This document shows positions 59,084 through 64,000 of a stretch of DNA of 64,000 nt, in pieces (positions within the stretch are counted from its first letter, which is position 1; each line of letters opens with the position of its first letter). Position numbers and translations under genes: made by a program. This stretch comes from Kalaharituber pfeilii (Eukaryota > Ascomycota > Pezizomycetes > Pezizales > Pezizaceae). The notes under the pieces were generated by a model that had not been told where the DNA came from, did not search any database, and worked only from the letters and a program-made list of their open reading frames with translations. Location: NCBI GenBank assembly GCA_015179045.1, contig WHUZ01000006.1:434001-498000 (forward strand). Direction: 5' to 3'.

Positions 59084-60944
59084 CATATGGCAGCAGTAAC
59101 GTTAACGTGAACCCCGCGAGCTCTCTGCAGTGGGACGCCCCGTTCCATACTACGAATCCTCACAGCGCATTTAACGCTCTCGAGCCCACATTCAACGCAG
59201 GCGACCCGCGTAGCAGCCTTGCTGCTGAGCCCCCTTCGCATAGCTTCGGCGGCCCCCGCGGATCACATTACTGGTATACGCCCCAAAGCCGGGCCGGAAT
59301 CCCAGTCTCAAACGCCCGTGGAAACAAAGCAACAAGCGGCTTCTACGGCACGAGAGCTCCGGGAAGCCAGAGTAAACAGACAGACGATAGCAAGAGTGAG
59401 CCACCAAAGCTGCCAGTGACTACGACTCCAGCAACAGCTTCAAGTGCTGCGACTGGGCGCACGATCGGCAAAAACCCCATTCAGCTCACAGATGAATTTG
59501 TACAGCTTCAAATATCCGGGCTCACCTCCCCGATTGCACCCCAACGTGCGCATGGAAGCGAGGCTTGGAGTACTGCCACAGCAGCTGCACAAGAAAACCT
59601 TCAAAAGTGCCCACTGATACCGGAAGGATATTTGCAGGGGAGACGAAGACAAGCAGAGCAGACCTTTGTCCCTAGTATTCGCGAAGGTCTCATTAGGCCG
59701 CCTCCATTAACACCCTCTTCGGTCGGACTAGGAGAGTCTGATCTCAGCCCGGAGGCCCTCCTTGCCCTTGAAGCATTGGTTCATCCGCCAGCAAAGCTTT
59801 ATTCTTACGGGTACATTCTGCAGAACCCAAGCGCTGAGGAAATTTCGAAGGCATTAGCAGAGGTAACAGGAGAGGAAGTTTGTAGAAGATGTGACAGTAA
59901 GCATTTCATGCCCCATCAATTCCATAAATAGCTGGATACTCTTACCTGCTGCGCATTTACTGAAGTACTCTCAATCTAACATCAGCCTGTGTTCCCCAGA
60001 GAAGTTCATGTTAAAAGAAATCAACGATCACAAAATATCTGAAGACGAATGCATCCACCACCCGGGTAGATTCTCCATAGTAGCGGAGGGCAAGGTCGTA
60101 GATTTATCATACAAGAATATTTGCTGGACATAGACTTATTAAATTTTGTACTAGACACTTAAAAACGGTAGGCCCATGAAAATTTGGAGCTGTTGCTTCA
60201 AACGCGGCTTCACACCAGGCTGTGCTACTTCTATTACACATGTCGTGGAAAACGAGAATGCACCACGGCTTGCCCATTTATGCCCTTTTAAGACTACTCC
60301 TATTGCGAGCTCCTCATCAAAAGTTGTAAGTGATATTCCCCTTGATATCTCACACACACGTTATAACTGACTTCTAAACAATGTAGCAAAAAGTAATTTG
60401 CATGGACTGCGAGATGTGCTTCACTAAGCATGGCCTCACCTTATCAAGGATGACGATACTTTCCTTTCCAGATGCCAGGGTCCTTGAAGATGTGTTCATA
60501 CGAGAACCCTATCCTGGTGTCTCCATCCTCGATTATAATACCCGGTTTTCTGGCATTACACAAGAGAATTTGTATCCGAAAGATCCCAGCAACAGCCCAC
60601 CTGTGTTGCAAGGGATTCCCGCTGCAAGAGCAAAACTCTGGGAGTACTGTGATGGAAACACAATTATCATTGGCCACGGGCTTGATCATGATCTCAAGTG
60701 CTTGAGGGTTATACATCCCAAAATCATTGACACGGCGATTTTGTGGAGCAAGCAAGCAGGAATGAAAAGTCGTTTGAAGAAAATAGCCGAAGAGGAATTG
60801 AATTGGGTAATTCAGGAGGAAGGCAAGCATGATAGTGGACATGACAGTGTGGAAGACTGCCGAACCTGCATTGAACTCGTACTAAAGGTTTTGAAAAAGC
60901 CGGCAGTTGCACCAGATAGTGCAGCCAGTGAGATACCAGATTAG
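58930..60944 (+). CDS. rex3: RNA exonuclease 3-like DEDDh nuclease (four exons)
   Basis: A 3'-5' RNA exonuclease of the Rex family, which in yeast trims 3' ends of structured RNAs (Rex3 acts on RNase MRP RNA). Exons: 58930-59896, 60000-60094, 60155-60325, 60387-60944, joining to 596 residues. The N-terminus is RGG-like and contains a GCTCAG tandem encoding Ala-Gln repeats. Next come EGYLQGRRRQAEQTFVPSIR, a Cys-rich region (EEVCRRCDKKFML, CIHHPGRF, KIWSCCFKRGFTPGC) and the C-terminal nuclease domain. DEDDh residues are visible: MDCEM (Asp, Glu), IIGHGLDHDLKCLR (Asp) and HDSVEDCRTC (His, Asp). The second intron was placed at CTAG (60154) to keep frame; an alternative donor 3 nt later is possible. 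Rex1 or Rex4 relatives are less likely given the Cys-rich module. No disruption seen. Confidence 0.88.
59044..59082 (+). repeat. GCTCAG hexamer repeat inside the exonuclease gene
   Basis: About six tandem GCTCAG units encoding alternating Ala-Gln in the disordered N-terminus. In-frame, so length changes would be tolerated. Confidence 0.9.
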
Positions 60945-62383
60945 ATTCTAGTCCATGTGCATGCTCAATTTCTGATGGGCGACTTGACAAAAATCTGGAG
61001 CAAGATAAATGCATACTACACCATAAGAGTCAGCGTCCGAGAGGTCACTAAGAAGTGTTAGATTGAAGTATCGTTAGAATTTAAGAGAGTTAAACCCTAA
61101 GTACCTATGCAAATGTTGATCAAGATTAGTGAAGACTGCATTCCGCATATCCTAGTTACTTTATGCAACGTTCGAGCATCTATCATTGAAAAGCCGAATA
61201 CCCCCGCATGGGTACATACAAAGCGTCCCGCACGTGACGACTGAAACATACAGCTAGGCCTAGTGACTTCATCTCCAAGTTAAGTACTTATAAGCATTCC
61301 TACCTAACATGTATGTAAAATACTGAAACAAGCCTAGCCGCCCTGTTTTAAGCGAAATGATATGCCACCCTTGCGGGCAACAGATGTCAAGAATAAGCCT
61401 ATTCTTTTATTGACGAACGAGTGCGTATGTATTTACTTTGCGCCTATGTCTGTTTTCCTTCAGAAATCAATTCGGGTGTTTCCTGTAGCAGCAGCCAATT
61501 ACGCAGCCTCGTACCCCAATCTCACTTGGCCTGGACCTCCTTGAGTTTGTGCATAATATCGCAGTGGTCAAAGCCAGTACTCGACTTTTGTGAGGTTGGT
61601 ACGTCGGCTTGCCGAACGCATCCTTCAGATGGGCACGGGCACTAATGCAATTGTCACAAGATGTGATATTGGTTCCCCCTACCAGTTACATTTGAGTGTG
61701 AGTTGCAACCCAACTTTGTGACCCGCCCTAGATTGGTGATCGGAATGTCTCTGTCCAGTCACTTTCTGACTGGACAGGAGCCGGGATCAGTGGCGCTAAC
61801 TATATATATTTAAAGCGACCGCAAGTCTACTAGTACGTACCACATCCCATGGCTACATCGATCCACTTATTCCAACCTCCCGTGTGAGTGCAGAACAATA
61901 ACATTGCTGAGTGATTGCCAGCAACATCATCGCACTGTTGAAAGCCTAACATTTGGCTACCTCCACTTCAGCCACCTCAGCACCAGAATTTCCATGAGCA
62001 GAGAGGTACAGCAATACCTTCAGGTTTTGGGTTACGTGAGGTCAGTAATATGTCAGATGCTATTCGAACTGTGTCCCGAAGTTTGGTTCTGGAGAAGGTA
62101 AAATAGTGGTTGGAAAACTAGGAGTTTTTCGAGTTATTTTGCAATTCTTGTGCTGTATGTAAGCAGGTTGCGCAGTGAAATAGCTCTTGAGATTGTATGT
62201 TGTCTAACTGAAGCTATTCCAGCCATGAATGTCAGGTAGAATGTTGGGTGTCATGAGCGGTGCAGGCCATGGTGGTATCAAGCTTCATAGTCCATTGTTA
62301 ATGAGAGTCCCATGCTGACCTGTCAGGATGCCAATGAGGATGAATCAGTGATAGTGGCATTGACTTTTCAAGAAGATAAAATA
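60945..62383. other. Intergenic
   Basis: No supported gene. A perfect 11-bp hairpin (ctgtccagtca/tgactggacag) lies at 61751-61777, of unknown meaning. Confidence 0.4.
61751..61777. repeat. Perfect 11-bp inverted repeat, 5-nt loop
   Basis: CTGTCCAGTCA-CTTTC-TGACTGGACAG. It could be a factor-binding site or a chance hairpin; there is no adjacent gene to relate it to. Confidence 0.6.
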
Positions 62384-63239
62384 CTGTGGTTCACCACTTG
62401 CCCGGACACCCCACTTTCCCGGACACATTCACCACCAAAACTGCGCAACTTTCGCACTCAATATCTCAACAACCACAACAGCATTTGTGAATGCACTTTG
62501 TGTAGCTATTACACACAGTGTAATTCTTGCTATCTAGCACTTTTTCTTCATCAAAAATTGTGGTTGCAAAGGGATTATGGCTTGTCGAATTTTTGTTGGA
62601 AGCCTTGGCATTTATTTGTATGGGATCTCCATACAAATGTCACCACCCCCGAATTCTGCATGCTACACCTGCAATCAAGTCATGAAAAAAACTCAGACAC
62701 TCACATTCAATAGCATCACTCAGTCGGAAACTATGAACAACGTAGTTAGGTAATAACTGTAGTGGTTGTGAAATTATTCACAATATTCATATTTCCCATA
62801 GAAACCATTTGTATGAGAACAACGCCCAAAAGTAGATAGTTGTACACCAACTCTACAATTCAACAAATGAAAGTAAACTAAATGCAGCACCTTACTATAC
62901 CTCTTCAGGTGATTCTTGACATATACTATCATAGCTATTGTAATTAGCGTTGAAGAGTAGGACTACATTCGAGTCTGATGAACATTTTGTATGGAGATCC
63001 CATACAAATAAATGCCAAGCCTTCCAACGTAAATGCGACAAGTCATAATCCCTTTGCACCCCCAATTTTTGATGAAGAAAAGGTGCTAGATAGTAAGAAT
63101 TACACTTTGTCTAAGAGCTACACAAAGTGCATTCACAAATGCTGTTGTGGTTGTTGAGATATTGAGTGCGAAAGTTGCGCAGTTTTGGTGGTAAATGTGT
63201 CCGGGAAAGTGGGGTGTCCGGGAAAGTGGTGAACCACAG
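62384..63239. mobile_element. Foldback DNA element with ~255-bp TIRs (856 bp)
   Basis: Termini CTGTGGTTCACCACTT..CCCGGACACCCCACTTTCC are inverted at the other end and flanked by TA (62382-62383, 63240-63241). The arms stay alignable for about 255 bp each (62384-62638 and 62985-63239), with few substitutions, through 'gcatttgtgaatgcactttg' and 'tttatttgtatgggatctcc'. The 350-bp centre has no ORF of note. Non-autonomous pogo/mariner-like foldback element. ORFs crossing it on either strand are TIR artefacts. Confidence 0.85.
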
Positions 63240-63524
63240 TATACATAGAAAATAGTGACAAGGAATAACAATAATTGAGCATATGATACATGCAACATTT
63301 CCCATATCTCTGGCAGAACCAGGAGCTTCATATGTAGGAGATTATGCTGCTTGCCATTCATGCTTTAGCATGTCGATACAATACAGTGTAACCTGCCCTT
63401 ATGAGCTCACAGGCACGTAGGAGAGATGCAGACATTGTTGATTTTTGCGCTTGGTGTGAGGTGCACGTGAGGCAATATGAAGAGAGCAATAATTGGAGAC
63501 GAGGCAGTGTGAGAAGCAGCATTC

Positions 63525-63931
63525 AAAGCTTTCAATTGGGCGGCAAAGGTTTGCGATCCTGGCGTCACAGAATAGGTAAAAGCGACGGTCCGGACTGCCG
63601 ATGGTGCGGGGAACGAGAAGAAACGACGAGCCACCTACTAGAGGAATGCCGGGTCTGGAAAGCAAGGATATGGCCGGGCGGAAGGGGGATATCACCAAAC
63701 CCCCGGAGGGGATCCACTACTGACTCTGATGGGACAGATGGAGTAGTAAGGTCAGCACAGCATTCGGGACGGAAGGACAAGGGCATTATTTTCTTTTCAT
63801 ATTGTCTTTTCATATTTCTTTCATAATCTTTATTCTCCTTAGATGTACCTAAAAAATCGCCATAGCCCATAGGGCGGCACGCGATCATTGATATTATAAA
63901 AAAAAAAAAAAAAAAAAAAAAGCTTTCAATG
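63525..63931 (+). mobile_element. 5'-truncated Tad-like LINE with 12-bp TSD
   Basis: TSD aaagctttcaat at 63525-63536 and again after the poly-A tail (63920-63931, sharing A's with the tail). The insert starts at 63537 and ends in a poly-A of about 24 nt. It encodes the last part of a non-LTR reverse-transcriptase protein with the CCHC zinc knuckle CRWCGEREETTSHLLEECRV, preceded by SWRHRIGKSDGPD. The 3' UTR carries CGCCATAGCCCATAGGGCGG. Only about 386 bp remain; RT and endonuclease domains are absent. The ORF upstream of 63537 in the same frame is host sequence, joined by chance. Confidence 0.88.
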
Positions 63932-64000
63932 CGATTTCTAGATTTCAATTTATCCCTGCACTCCAGGCATGGGTTGTACCTAGGTACCCAAGTATGATAT

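Noticed and set aside
62312..62713. 133-residue ORF, with partners at 63086-63361
   Set aside because: The same peptide occurs in both because the ORFs read through the two TIR arms of the foldback element.
63401..63536. N-terminal part of the LINE ORF
   Set aside because: It lies outside the target-site duplication, so it is host DNA in frame with the LINE only by chance.
1..64000. tRNA and rRNA genes
   Set aside because: Reading by eye I found no convincing tRNA arm pattern or rRNA segment; a covariance-model scan would be needed to exclude them.

Overview
The window looks like nuclear DNA of a filamentous ascomycete (Pezizomycotina). The evidence is the short introns (about 48-105 nt, GTATGT/GTAAGT-type donors), a hyphal-growth-type GT2 glycosyltransferase, an Rex-type RNA exonuclease, a VIT/VWA protein, a CBM1-GH10 xylanase relic, Tad-like LINE tails and many TA-flanked inverted-repeat transposons. 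I cannot place it below that level. Gene density is low: about seven host genes, one xylanase pseudogene, and long stretches of transposon-derived or featureless DNA.

Layout. 0.45-1.6 kb: a two-exon gene with a helix-hairpin-helix-like motif. 4.2-5.2 kb: a decayed CBM1-GH10 xylanase (minus). 6.5-16.5 kb: an AT-rich Helitron-like region. It holds a Rep/PIF1-helicase gene (minus) with Q/R-rich leader repeats, a convergent frameshifted ORF that may be a dioxygenase-like accessory gene (plus), and an intact spliced gene with an OB-fold-like segment (minus). That last gene sits between two minisatellite arrays sharing a 163-bp higher-order repeat. 17.2-17.8 kb: an Mpv17/PMP22 membrane protein. 18.4-21.7 kb: a VIT/VWA protein (minus), convergent with it. 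21.7-31.9 kb: gene-poor, with an inverted repeat, a 3-kb TIR element and a minisatellite. 31.9-33.4 kb: a membrane-anchored GH16 glucanase gene with two single-base frameshifts. 33.4-46.4 kb: gene desert with four TA-flanked TIR elements at 36.4-40.7 kb. 46.5-49.6 kb: an intact seven-exon GT2 gene. 50.9-53.4 kb: an unrecognised multi-exon gene. 53.4-58.9 kb: repeats. 58.9-60.9 kb: a four-exon Rex3-like exonuclease. 62.4-63.9 kb: a foldback DNA element and a 5'-truncated LINE.

The host genes form no cluster or pathway. GT2 and GH16 both act on cell-wall glycans but lie 13 kb apart. The most unusual part is the Helitron-like region. It pairs a Rep/helicase with a candidate single-strand-DNA-binding accessory protein, and the accessory gene is embedded in duplicated higher-order minisatellites. 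A second theme is a set of very short LINE 3' tails with clear target-site duplications. A third is three single-base homopolymer discrepancies in otherwise well-preserved genes, which may be consensus errors rather than mutations.
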